This document shows, in pieces, positions 44,696-52,128 of a DNA stretch of 58,821 nucleotides (position 1 is the stretch's first letter; each line of letters opens with the position of its first letter). The translations under genes and the position numbers were made by a program. The DNA is from Acetobacteraceae bacterium. Its GTDB lineage: Bacteria; Pseudomonadota; Alphaproteobacteria; Acetobacterales; Acetobacteraceae. The DNA lies in contig CANJLW010000028.1 of the NCBI GenBank assembly GCA_947475245.1, forward strand, positions 1-58,821. Reading direction: 5' to 3'. The notes under the pieces were generated by a model, which was not told the origin of the DNA, ran no database searches, and saw nothing but the letters and a program-made list of their open reading frames with translations.

Positions 44696-44719
44696 GGCCG
44701 GTCCATACGTGGACCGGCC
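44696..44719 (+). terminator. 3' hairpin of array unit 1
   Basis: GGCCGGTCCA pairs with TGGACCGGCC (10 bp) around TACG, 6 nt after the small-ORF stop. There is no T-run. It may be a terminator or a stabilising 3' end. Confidence 0.6.
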
Positions 44720-44828
44720 TACCCCTGGTGCCACCACGCGGGTTACGGGCGTCGGCGAGGGCGAACGTGCGGCGCTGGAAGCGGTGCGGGCGCTAACGAT
44801 TGCTTAGGATATCGGTGTCAGAAATGAA

Positions 44829-44858
44829 AACGCCGACGGGAATGAGCCCGTCGGCGTT
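44829..44858 (+). promoter_or_regulatory. 5' hairpin of array unit 2
   Basis: AACGCCGACGGG pairs with CCCGTCGGCGTT (12 bp) around AATGAG. The loop differs from copies 1, 3 and 4 while the stem is kept and lengthened by one pair. Confidence 0.75.
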
Positions 44859-44876
44859 CAACCAGGAGGTGCAGAG

Positions 44877-44957
44877 ATGCTGAACCATCTCATCCTCTTG
44901 CTCCTGATCATCGTGATGCTTGGCATTGAAGTCAAGATTACGATGAAGCGGAAGTAA
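44877..44957 (+). CDS. Small hydrophobic membrane peptide, array copy 2
   Basis: 26 aa, identical to copy 1 except for Met instead of Ile at position 14; the other nucleotide differences are synonymous. It has the same AGGAGG spacing, the same basic C-terminus and its own hairpins on both sides, so it looks like an independent expression unit. See copy 1 for interpretation. Confidence 0.7.
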   Translation: MLNHLILLLLIIVMLGIEVKITMKRK

Positions 44958-44963
44958 GGGCCG

Positions 44964-44987
44964 GGCCGGTCCATACGTGGACCGGCC
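44964..44987 (+). terminator. 3' hairpin of array unit 2
   Basis: The same 10-bp stem and TACG loop as unit 1, 6 nt after the stop. Confidence 0.6.
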
Positions 44988-45090
44988 TACCCCTGGTGCC
45001 AGCGTGTGGGTTTGGGGCTTCGACGAGGTCGGACACGAGGCGGAAGGCCAGGCGCTAACGATTGCTTAGGATATCGGCGTCAGAAATGGA

Positions 45091-45119
45091 AACGCCGACG
45101 GAATTGGTCCGTCGGCGTT
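45091..45119 (+). promoter_or_regulatory. 5' hairpin of array unit 3
   Basis: Identical stem and loop to unit 1 (11 bp, AATTGGT). Confidence 0.75.
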
Positions 45120-45137
45120 CAACCAGGAGGTGCAGAG

Positions 45138-45218
45138 ATGTCCGCACATCTCATCCTCTTGCTTCTGATCATTGTGGTTCTTGGCATTGAAGTCAAGATT
45201 ACGATGAAGCGGAAGTAA
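45138..45218 (+). CDS. Small hydrophobic membrane peptide, array copy 3
   Basis: 26 aa starting M-S-A-H-L-I-L-L-L-L; positions 2-3 (L-N in copy 1) have become S-A, and Ile14 is Val. The membrane core and the tail E-V-K-I-T-M-K-R-K are unchanged. The replacements at the N-terminus show that the polar start can vary while the hydrophobic core and basic end are kept. Confidence 0.7.
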   Translation: MSAHLILLLLIIVVLGIEVKITMKRK

Positions 45219-45224
45219 GGGCCG

Positions 45225-45248
45225 GGCCGGTCCATACGCGGACCGGCC
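45225..45248 (+). terminator. 3' hairpin of array unit 3
   Basis: GGCCGGTCC pairs with GGACCGGCC. A single T-to-C change opens the tenth pair seen in units 1 and 2, leaving a 9-bp stem. Confidence 0.55.
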
Positions 45249-45351
45249 TACCCCTGGTGCCACCGCGCGGGTTTGGGGCGTCGACGAGGTCGGACACGAG
45301 GCAGAAGGCCAGGCGCTAACGATTGATTAGGATATCGGCGTCAGAAATGGA

Positions 45352-45380
45352 AACGCCGACGGAAATGGTCCGTCGGCGTT
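45352..45380 (+). promoter_or_regulatory. 5' hairpin of array unit 4 (truncated unit)
   Basis: AACGCCGACGG pairs with CCGTCGGCGTT around AAATGGT. The unit keeps its leader, hairpin and AGGAGG but has lost the 3' part of the ORF and the second hairpin, so a transcript started here has no local stop before rpsF. Confidence 0.7.
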
Positions 45381-45398
45381 CAACCAGGAGGTGCAGAG

Positions 45399-45426
45399 AT
45401 GCTAACCCATCTCATCCTCTTGCTCC
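45399..45426 (+). pseudogene. Truncated small-peptide gene, array copy 4
   Basis: The start M-L-T-H-L-I-L-L-L matches the intact copies, with the same Shine-Dalgarno site. After about 45426 the sequence departs completely (next residues P-G-S-T-G-G). The frame then stays open without a stop for about 100 codons and enters rpsF in frame at 45720. It is a broken copy of the peptide, or the start of an N-terminally extended S6. Confidence 0.65.
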
Positions 45427-45719
45427 CGGGATCGACAGGGGGACGCCACCGTCTCACACCGGTCGCCCAACCGCCATTCCCGAGGCCTGGAACGCCACGT
45501 CGGACCCCACACCCAACCCGACCCACTCACGCTATCACGCCCTACGCGCCGGGAATCCCGCCGCGAACGACAAAACGACATTGCGTCCCCACCGAAACCG
45601 TGCTTCAAGCCCGCCCTTCCCTGCCGGGAGCGACGGCATCTCTCCCGGCTATGCCCAGCGTCCATCCCGGACGTGGCCCGACACAGGCCAGGGCAGAGAT
45701 AAGCCAGAGGGGTGCATTC
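45427..45719 (+). other. Leader region of the rpsF operon
   Basis: These 293 bp between the truncated array copy and rpsF hold no gene that I can support. The sequence is C-rich and non-repetitive. I looked for an S6-S18 leader binding structure and could not define one with confidence. Confidence 0.4.
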
Positions 45720-46184
45720 ATGCCGCTATATGAAACCATACTGATCGCGCGCAACGACGTGACGCAGCAGCAGGTCGAGACCATCGCCGACGAAATCGGC
45801 GCGGAACTCGAAGCCGACGGCGGCGCCGTTAAGAAGCGCGAATACTGGGGCCTGCGCGGCCTCGCCTACCGGATCAAAAAGAACCGGAAAGGCCACTACA
45901 TGCTCCTCGGTCTCGACGCCAAGCCCACCTTCATCAAGGAAATGGAGCGTAAGCTCGGCCTGAACGAAGACATGCTGCGCTTCATGACCATCCGCGTCGA
46001 AGAAATCGAGGAAGCGCCCTCGTCGATCCTGTCGCGCAAGTCCGACGAGCGTGAACGCACCTTCCGTGGACCGAAACCCGCCGGACGCTTCGAAAGCGGC
46101 CGCCGCCGGGGCTTCGACGACCGTGAAGAATTCCGCGCGCGCGACGAAGGCGTGCCCGACTTCCGCGCCGGGCTGGAGGAGTAA
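45720..46184 (+). CDS. rpsF: 30S ribosomal protein S6
   Basis: The product is 154 aa from the ATG at 45720, which has GAGGGG 8 nt upstream. The N-terminus M-P-L-Y-E-T-I-L-I-A-R is the S6 start, and G-L-R-G-L-A-Y-R-I-K-K-N-R-K-G-H-Y is the typical core. A charged C-terminal tail of about 45 residues, common in alphaproteobacteria, makes it longer than E. coli S6. It heads rpsF-rpsR-rplI. The same frame is open upstream to the truncated small-peptide copy at 45399. Confidence 0.97.
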   Translation: MPLYETILIARNDVTQQQVETIADEIGAELEADGGAVKKREYWGLRGLAYRIKKNRKGHYMLLGLDAKPTFIKEMERKLGLNEDMLRFMTIRVEEIEEAPSSILSRKSDERERTFRGPKPAGRFESGRRRGFDDREEFRARDEGVPDFRAGLEE

Positions 46185-46190
46185 TCGAAG

Positions 46191-46463
46191 ATGTCCGATA
46201 CCGATATCAATCCCGCCGCCCGCCGCACCGCGGTCGGCGCTCGCCGGCCTTTCTATCGCCGCCGCAAGTCCTGCCCGTTCTCCGGCCCCAACGCGCCGAA
46301 GATCGACTATAAGGACGTGCGCCTGCTGTCGCGCTTCCTGTCGGAACGCGGCAAGATCGTGCCGTCGCGCATCACCGCCGTCTCGGCGAAGAAGCAGCGT
46401 GAACTCGCCGTCGCCATCAAGCGCGCCCGGTTCCTCGCCCTTCTGCCGTACATCGTCGCTTAA
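46191..46463 (+). CDS. rpsR: 30S ribosomal protein S18
   Basis: The 90-aa protein has [13 protein letters not shown] near residue 20, I-D-Y-K-D-V-R-L-L at about 40 and [18 protein letters not shown], the S18 signature. S18 pairs with S6 on the platform of the small subunit. It begins 6 bp after rpsF. Confidence 0.97.
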   Translation: MSDTDINPAARRTAVGARRPFYRRRKSCPFSGPNAPKIDYKDVRLLSRFLSERGKIVPSRITAVSAKKQRELAVAIKRARFLALLPYIVA

Positions 46464-46474
46464 GGAGGCAGAAC

Positions 46475-47041
46475 ATGGCCACCGTTGATTTGGTCCTGCT
46501 CCAGCGCGTCGAAAAGCTGGGGCAAATGGGCGACGTGGTAAAGGTGAAGCCGGGCTATGCCCGCAACTTCCTTTTGCCGCAGAAGAAAGCGCTCCGCGCC
46601 ACCAAGGCGAACCTGTCCCGCTTCGAGGAACAGCGCGCCCAGCTTGAGGCGCAAAACCTCAAGCGCCGCGAAGAAGCCGAACGCGTCGCCGAACGCGTGG
46701 GCGGCCTGTCGGTCGTCATCATCCGTCAGGCCGGCGAATCCGGCGGTCTCTACGGATCGGTGTCCAGCCGCGATATCTCCGACGCCTGCACCGCGGGCGG
46801 CCTGACGATCAATCGCACGCAGGTCATCCTTAACAACCCGATCAAGACATTGGGTCTGACCAAGATCACCGTATCTCTGCATCCGGAAGTCACCATCCCC
46901 GTCACCGTCAACGTCGCGCGCAGCGCGGAAGAAGCGGAACGCCAGGCCAAGGGCGAACGGGTCGGCGCGAACGAGGAAGAAGACGAAGCCCCCTCCGCCG
47001 AGGAAATGCTCGAAACGGAACTTCAGGCCGAACAAGCCTGA
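46475..47041 (+). CDS. rplI: 50S ribosomal protein L9
   Basis: 188 aa. The N-terminal RNA-binding domain has [21 protein letters not shown], followed by the central helix and the C-terminal domain ([11 protein letters not shown]). It is about 40 residues longer than E. coli L9 because of an acidic tail ([10 protein letters not shown]) typical of alphaproteobacteria. AAGGAGG precedes the start. Confidence 0.97.
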   Translation: MATVDLVLLQRVEKLGQMGDVVKVKPGYARNFLLPQKKALRATKANLSRFEEQRAQLEAQNLKRREEAERVAERVGGLSVVIIRQAGESGGLYGSVSSRDISDACTAGGLTINRTQVILNNPIKTLGLTKITVSLHPEVTIPVTVNVARSAEEAERQAKGERVGANEEEDEAPSAEEMLETELQAEQA

Positions 47042-47073
47042 TCATCCGCCAGATACGCTTCTAACGACGATCG

Positions 47074-47159
47074 CCCCGTTCCGGGGACCGATCCGGACCG
47101 ACCGGGGCCAATTCCCCCGCGAAGGTTCGGATTCGGTCACGGAACGGGGTTTCGTGTTT
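47074..47159 (+). terminator. Large hairpin terminator after rplI
   Basis: CCCCGTTCCG (47074-47083) pairs with CGGAACGGGG (47140-47149), followed by the T-rich TTTCGTGTTT. Inside, ACCGATCCGGACC can pair imperfectly with GGTTCGGATTCGGT, extending the structure. It ends the ribosomal operon about 75 bp before dnaB. Confidence 0.6.
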
Positions 47160-47232
47160 CCGGACTTCCCCCCGCTATCCACAGCCGGCCCCCCTGCGCA
47201 CGCGGGGGGATGAGGCCTATGGTGGCGGAATC

Positions 47233-48732
47233 GTGAACACAATCGATTCCCCCCTCCTCGGCCTGTCCCAACGTCTCCCTCCCTCCAACGTCCAGGCGGA
47301 GCAAGCCCTCCTCGGTGCTTTGCTCGCGAACAACAAGGCCTATGAACGGGTCTCGGAGTTCCTGGCCCCCGAACACTTCGCCGATCCCATCCATGGCCGC
47401 ATCTTCCAGGCCATCCAACGCCGCGTCGAAGCCGGGCAACTCGCCGACGCGGTCACACTGAAAGCGGAATTCGAACATTCCGGCGTGCTGGAGGAAGTCG
47501 GCGGCACCGTCTATCTGGCCCAATTGCTGACCGCCATGGTCGGCATCATCAACGCCGGTGAATACGGGCGCGCCATTCACGATGCCTGGGTCAGGCGTCA
47601 GTTGATCGATCTCGGCGAAGTCGTGGTCAACAACGCCTTCGGCATCGACGGCGCGCTCGACGGCGTCCAACAGATCGAGTCCGCCGAACAGGCGCTGTTC
47701 GAACTGGCGACCCAAGGCGGGTCCGACGGCGGCTTCGTAACCTTCGAACGCGCGCTGACTGACGCGATCCTGGGGGCGGAACGTGCCTTCAAACGCGCCG
47801 GCCACGTCTCCGGTCTCAGCACCGGTCTGCGCGATCTCGACATCAAAATGGGCGGCCTGCATCCGTCGGATCTGATGATCCTCGCGGGGCGACCGGGCAT
47901 GGGCAAAACCGCGCTGGCCACCAAGATCGCCTTTGGTGCCGCCAAGGCACTGATGGCCGAGGCACGCGCCATCGACCCTAACGGCGTGGCCAAGGCGCAG
48001 GTCGCGATCTTCTCGCTGGAAATGAGCTCGGAACAGCTCGCCACCCGCCTCCTCAGCGAAGAAGCCCGCATCTCCGGCGATCGCATCCGACGCGGAGAGA
48101 TCGGACAGCGCGACTTCGATAAATTCGTCGAAGTCTCCCGCGAAATCGCCTCTCTGCCGATCCAGATCGACGATACGCCGGCCATCACGATGTCGGCCCT
48201 GCGCACACGCTGCCGACGCCTGAAGCGGACCAAGGGGCTGGCCCTGGTCGTCGTCGATTACCTCCAACTGATGCGTCCGGCGGCCGGCACCAAGCCGGAA
48301 AACCGCGTGCTGGAAATCAGTCAGATCACCCAGGGGCTGAAGGCCCTTGCCAAGGAAATGGCGGTTCCCGTCATCGCCCTGTCGCAGTTGTCGCGCCAGG
48401 TCGAAAACCGCGAGGACAAGCGACCGCAATTGTCCGATCTGCGTGAATCCGGCTCGATCGAACAGGATGCCGACTCGGTGCTGTTCGTCTATCGCGACGA
48501 TTACTACCTGGAACAGAAGATGCCGAAGGAAGTCGCCTTTGACGGCGGCAGCGACAAGTTCCACGCGGCGATGGAAGAATGGCAGCAGAAGATGGCGTTG
48601 GCGCACAACAAGGCCGACCTGATCATCGCCAAACAGCGCCATGGCCCGACCGGCACCGTGGCGCTTTACTTCGAGGGTGAGTTCACCCGCTTCGCCGATC
48701 TCGATCAGACCCATTCGGACTATGCTGGCTGA
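47233..48732 (+). CDS. dnaB: Replicative DNA helicase
   Basis: 499 aa with a GTG start. The N-terminal domain is at about 17-150 (N-V-Q-A-E-Q-A-L-L-G-A-L) and the RecA-like ATPase has Walker A G-R-P-G-M-G-K-T at 219-226. S-L-E-M-S-S-E-Q-L, V-V-D-Y-L-Q-L-M (Walker B) and D-L-R-E-S-G-S-I-E-Q-D-A-D follow. A short insert after Walker A (A-R-A-I-D-P-N-G-V-A-K) is an alphaproteobacterial trait. It unwinds DNA at the fork. Its end overlaps alr by 11 bp. Confidence 0.97.
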   Translation: MNTIDSPLLGLSQRLPPSNVQAEQALLGALLANNKAYERVSEFLAPEHFADPIHGRIFQAIQRRVEAGQLADAVTLKAEFEHSGVLEEVGGTVYLAQLLTAMVGIINAGEYGRAIHDAWVRRQLIDLGEVVVNNAFGIDGALDGVQQIESAEQALFELATQGGSDGGFVTFERALTDAILGAERAFKRAGHVSGLSTGLRDLDIKMGGLHPSDLMILAGRPGMGKTALATKIAFGAAKALMAEARAIDPNGVAKAQVAIFSLEMSSEQLATRLLSEEARISGDRIRRGEIGQRDFDKFVEVSREIASLPIQIDDTPAITMSALRTRCRRLKRTKGLALVVVDYLQLMRPAAGTKPENRVLEISQITQGLKALAKEMAVPVIALSQLSRQVENREDKRPQLSDLRESGSIEQDADSVLFVYRDDYYLEQKMPKEVAFDGGSDKFHAAMEEWQQKMALAHNKADLIIAKQRHGPTGTVALYFEGEFTRFADLDQTHSDYAG

Positions 48733-49813
48733 CGCCGCCGGCGCGGTCCTGACCGTCGATCTCGCCGCCCTGGTCGCCAATTGGCGACTGCTCTGCTCGC
48801 TCCACCCGTCCGGTCCGGTTGCCGGCGTCGTCAAGGGCGACGGCTACGGTCTTGGTGCCGCGCCGATCGCCGAGGCGCTGTTCGCCGCCGGGTGCCGCCA
48901 CTTTTTCGTGGCGCTGCCCCAGGAAGCGATGGCCATCCGTCTGCGCGTGCCGGGGGCGATGGTGGCGGTGTTGTCGGGGCTGATCCCGGGCACGGAAGAT
49001 GCCTTCATCGTGCGCGACATCACCCCCGTGCTGGGGTCGCTGGCGGAAATCGACGCCTGGACCGCGGCCGGAAAGCGCGCGGGGGTTCGGCTGCCGGCCA
49101 TCCTGCATGTCGATACCGGCATGGCTCGCCTCGGTCTGGATCAGACCGCATGGCACGCGGTATGCCAGGACCCACTTCGGCTTGCGGGTATCGAGGTGCG
49201 CTATCTGCTGTCGCATCTGGTCTCCTCCGAAATCCCGACCGACCCCACCAACGAAACCCAACGCACCCGTTTCGCCTCCATCCGCTCGGCTTTTCCCGCC
49301 ATTCCCGGCAGTTTCGCCAATTCCTCCGGCATCTTTCTTGGCCCCGATTGGGGGTCCGATCTCGCGCGACCCGGCGCGGCGCTCTACGGCATCAACCCAA
49401 CGCCGGACCGACCGAACCCGATGCGCCCGGTCGTCGCCCTGCACGCCCGTATCCTGTCCACCCGCGACATCCCGGCGGGCACCGCCGTCGGCTATAACGC
49501 GACCTGGACGGCCACCCGCCCGACCCGCATCGCCACCGCCGCGATCGGCTATGCCGACGGCCTGCATCGCGCGGTTTCCGGCAGGCTGACAGGTTTTTTT
49601 GACGGCACGCCCATTCCGCTGGTAGGGCGTGTGTCCATGGACCTGACCACCTTCGACGTGACCGACTGCCCCGCCGCCGAAGTCGGCGGGTGGATCGAGA
49701 TCATTGGCCCGTCCCAATCCCCCGACGCCGTCGCGGCGGTTGCCGGCACGAATGGGTATGAGGTACTGACGTCGCTCGCGCCGCGTCTGCGACGGGTCTA
49801 TAAGCCCGCGTGA
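48722..49813 (+). CDS. alr: Alanine racemase
   Basis: 363 aa from the ATG at 48722. The PLP lysine is Lys38 in V-V-K-G-D-G-Y-G-L-G. The barrel contains H-V-D-T-G-M-A-R-L-G, and the C-terminal domain has the catalytic tyrosine in A-V-G-Y-N-A-T-W and G-R-V-S-M-D-L-T. It interconverts L- and D-alanine for peptidoglycan. The frame is open further upstream, but that part overlaps dnaB; the chosen start overlaps it by only 11 bp. The stop overlaps the next GTG start as GTGA. Confidence 0.95.
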   Translation: MLADAAGAVLTVDLAALVANWRLLCSLHPSGPVAGVVKGDGYGLGAAPIAEALFAAGCRHFFVALPQEAMAIRLRVPGAMVAVLSGLIPGTEDAFIVRDITPVLGSLAEIDAWTAAGKRAGVRLPAILHVDTGMARLGLDQTAWHAVCQDPLRLAGIEVRYLLSHLVSSEIPTDPTNETQRTRFASIRSAFPAIPGSFANSSGIFLGPDWGSDLARPGAALYGINPTPDRPNPMRPVVALHARILSTRDIPAGTAVGYNATWTATRPTRIATAAIGYADGLHRAVSGRLTGFFDGTPIPLVGRVSMDLTTFDVTDCPAAEVGGWIEIIGPSQSPDAVAAVAGTNGYEVLTSLAPRLRRVYKPA

Positions 49814-50595
49814 ACACCGTTCTCGACCTGCTGGCGACGATCGGCAAAGCGGTGATCGGCATGTGCCGCTCTACCGGCAGCCTCGCCGTGTTCGCCATCG
49901 TCGGCCTGTCCCATATCGTCCGCCCGCCCTTCTATGGGCGGTTGTTCGGCAAGGCGCTGATGGAGATCGGCTATTTCAGCCTCCCCGTCGTCGCGCTGAC
50001 GGCGGTATTTACCGGCATGGTGCTGGCGCTTCAGTCCTATACCGGCTTCGCGCGCTTTTCCGCCCAGGGCGCGGTCGCCAACCTGGTGGTGCTGTCGGTG
50101 ACACGCGAACTCGGCCCGGTCCTCGCCGGGCTGATGGTGGCGGGCCGGATCGGCGCCGCGATGGCGGCCGAACTCGGCACCATGCGCGTGACCGATCAGA
50201 TCGACGCGCTGACGACGCTGTCCACCAACCCGATGAAGTACCTGGTCGCGCCGCGCCTGCTCGCGGGCATCGTCGCGCTGCCGTTTTTGGTGCTGATCGC
50301 CGACATCCTCGGCGTTCTCGGCGGCTTCATCGTTTCCACCATGAAGCTCGGCTTTAACCCATCCACCTACCTGACCAACACGATCAATTTCGTGCAGACC
50401 GAGGATGTGGTCTCCGGCCTTGTGAAGGCGGCGGTGTTCGGTTTTCTGATCACCCTGATGGGGTGCTATCAGGGCTACCACAGCAAGGGCGGCGCCCAGG
50501 GCGTCGGCGCGGCCACCACTTCCGCGGTGGTCGGCGCCTCCATCCTCATCCTGGCCTTTGACTACGTCCTGACCGAGATGTTCTTCGCTCGCTAA
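49810..50595 (+). CDS. mlaE: MlaE-type ABC transporter permease
   Basis: The 261-aa protein of the MlaE/TTG2B family has five to six hydrophobic helices and the central motif G-R-I-G-A-A-M-A-A-E-L-G-T-M-R-V-T-D-Q-I-D-A-L. It is the permease of the lipid-trafficking system that keeps outer-membrane asymmetry. The usual next gene, the ATPase mlaF, is missing: the downstream gene is convergent and unrelated. The GTG start overlaps the alr stop. Confidence 0.9.
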   Translation: MNTVLDLLATIGKAVIGMCRSTGSLAVFAIVGLSHIVRPPFYGRLFGKALMEIGYFSLPVVALTAVFTGMVLALQSYTGFARFSAQGAVANLVVLSVTRELGPVLAGLMVAGRIGAAMAAELGTMRVTDQIDALTTLSTNPMKYLVAPRLLAGIVALPFLVLIADILGVLGGFIVSTMKLGFNPSTYLTNTINFVQTEDVVSGLVKAAVFGFLITLMGCYQGYHSKGGAQGVGAATTSAVVGASILILAFDYVLTEMFFAR

Positions 50596-50601
50596 GTCGG
50601 A

Positions 50602-51015
50602 TCACATCCCCGCGGGCGGATCGCAAACCACGGTCTTCATGTCGGCCGGCACGGAGACTTCCAGGATCTCCATCTCATCCGCCGTCGCGGTCTCGTTATG
50701 GCGCGTGCCGCCGGGGATCATCATCGAATCGCCCTGTCCCAGGCGCACCTTCGTGCCGTCTTCGAATTCCAGATCGACCCAGCCCTTGAGCATGTAGATG
50801 AACTGCTGCTCGCACACATGGTAGTGCCAGCCGGTCGGCTCCGAGAGGCCCTGCGAGGCCAAGGTCACCTGCGCGCGCATGCGCCCGTTGGTGGCGTCGG
50901 TCACGCCGAGTTCGCGGTATTTGAAGAAGTCGCGGCGGCCCGGGACGAATTTCGCGTCGTTGATCGGGGCGATGGCCAGCTTCTGCTGCGGCAAATCGGT
51001 CACACTGTCGTTCAT
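50602..51015 (-). CDS. Cupin domain protein
   Basis: The 137-aa single cupin has G-W-H-Y-H-V-C-E-Q-Q-F-I-Y-M-L-K-G-W (motif 1 with two histidines and a glutamine) and P-G-G-T-R-H-N-E-T in motif 2. It probably binds one metal ion. Small cupins of this type are often isomerases, decarboxylases or sensors in aromatic or sugar catabolism; the role is not defined. It is divergent from the amidohydrolase at 51180. Confidence 0.7.
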   Translation of the reverse strand: MNDSVTDLPQQKLAIAPINDAKFVPGRRDFFKYRELGVTDATNGRMRAQVTLASQGLSEPTGWHYHVCEQQFIYMLKGWVDLEFEDGTKVRLGQGDSMMIPGGTRHNETATADEMEILEVSVPADMKTVVCDPPAGM

Positions 51016-51179
51016 GGGGTTTTCCTCCGTTCAGGCAGCGCTCAGGTAAAGCCGTTTTGGTTCGGCGCGCAACAGAGGATCGGCTGATCGGACAGCCCGA
51101 GGCGCGATCGCCTCTTGCCCCCGACGCGGCATCGAACCAGTTTGCCGCTCTGATTGACCCGAGACCCCGAGACCGCATC

Positions 51180-52109
51180 ATGCCCGACCGCGACCTGCCG
51201 ATCGTCGACGCCCATCACCATCTGTGGGATTTGGAAGGTCCCATCCGCTATCCCTGGCTTCAGTCCGGCGGACACAGCTGGCTGGGTGATTATTCGCGCA
51301 TTCGCCGCAGCTATCTGCCGCCGGAATACCGGCGCGATACGGCGCTGCATAACCTTGTCGCGTCGGTGCATGTCGAGGCGGAGAGCGACCGATCGCAGCA
51401 ATTGGCGGAAACGGCGTGGTTGACCCAGATTCACGCGCAGTACGGCATTCCGAACGCCATCGTCGCCCATGCCTGGGTCGATACGCCGGACGCCGAGGAA
51501 ATTCTGGCCGGCCAAAAGGCGTTCCCCTTGGTGCGCGGCATCCGCACCAAGCCGGTGATCGCGTCCGGGCCGAACGACAGCGTGCGCGGCCAGAAGCGCA
51601 GCCTGCAGGACCCGCAATGGCGCAAGGGGCTGGCTCTGCTGGAGAAATACGATCTGTCCTGGGACTTGCGGGTGCCCTGGTATCACCTGGCCGAAGCGGC
51701 GGAGGTCTGTCGCGAACACCCCAATATGCGCATCGTCCTGAACCACACCGGCTATCCGCTGGATCGTTCGCCGGAACAGCTCGCGGTCTGGAAGCGGGGT
51801 ATGGAGATGCTGGCATCCTGCCCCAATGTCTGGTGCAAGGTGTCCGGCCTGACGGTGAAGGATCAGCCCTGGACCTGGCAGGTCAACGGCGCGGTCATTC
51901 GCCAGGCCATCGGCATTTTCGGCATCGATCGCTGCATGTTCGCCTCCAACCATCCGGTGGACGGGGTGAAGGCCAGTTGGGACTGGATTTACACGCAATT
52001 CAAATACATCGTGGCCGGGCTGTTGCCGGAAGATCGGCGGAAGCTGTTCGCCGAGAATGCACTGAAATTCTACCGAATCGAACTACCGGCACCGAACGGC
52101 AACAGCTGA
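51180..52109 (+). CDS. Amidohydrolase family 2 hydrolase (lactonase-like)
   Basis: 309 aa from the ATG at 51180. V-D-A-H-H-H-L-W-D-L at 9-18 is the metal motif, followed by the L-x-Y-P-W-L segment of fuconolactonase-like proteins. W-D-L-R-V-P-W and the late M-F-A-S-N-H-P-V-D segment are also family-typical. Members open lactones such as L-fuconolactone, 4-sulfomuconolactone or 2-pyrone dicarboxylate. It lies with two SDRs directly downstream and a divergent cupin, consistent with a sugar or aromatic acid pathway. Confidence 0.8.
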   Translation: MPDRDLPIVDAHHHLWDLEGPIRYPWLQSGGHSWLGDYSRIRRSYLPPEYRRDTALHNLVASVHVEAESDRSQQLAETAWLTQIHAQYGIPNAIVAHAWVDTPDAEEILAGQKAFPLVRGIRTKPVIASGPNDSVRGQKRSLQDPQWRKGLALLEKYDLSWDLRVPWYHLAEAAEVCREHPNMRIVLNHTGYPLDRSPEQLAVWKRGMEMLASCPNVWCKVSGLTVKDQPWTWQVNGAVIRQAIGIFGIDRCMFASNHPVDGVKASWDWIYTQFKYIVAGLLPEDRRKLFAENALKFYRIELPAPNGNS

Positions 52110-52128
52110 GGAAAGAGGAAACCAAGAC

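Larger units (their letters stand above)
44523..45426 (+). repeat. Tandem array of ~262-bp units, each with a small membrane-peptide gene
   Basis: Units start at gcgctaacgatt at 44523, 44790, 45052 and 45313 (spacings 267, 262, 261). The order within a unit is a conserved block of about 38 bp, a hairpin, caaccaggaggt with Shine-Dalgarno site, the small ORF, a second hairpin, and a spacer of about 65 bp. Three units are complete and the fourth ends abruptly at about 45426 in the seventh to tenth codons of its ORF. The spacers ahead of units 3 and 4 are nearly identical, while the one before unit 2 is more diverged, so the last duplication was probably recent. Unit 1 begins inside the end of the LOG gene. 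A decayed fifth copy is at 104-200. Confidence 0.92.

Noticed and set aside
44523-45426. CRISPR array or insertion sequence for the small-ORF repeats
   Set aside because: Units are 262 bp and similar throughout, contain ORFs and hairpins, have no terminal inverted repeats and no transposase.
47137-48834. 565-codon minus-strand frame opposite dnaB
   Set aside because: It is antisense to dnaB with all helicase motifs present on the plus strand.
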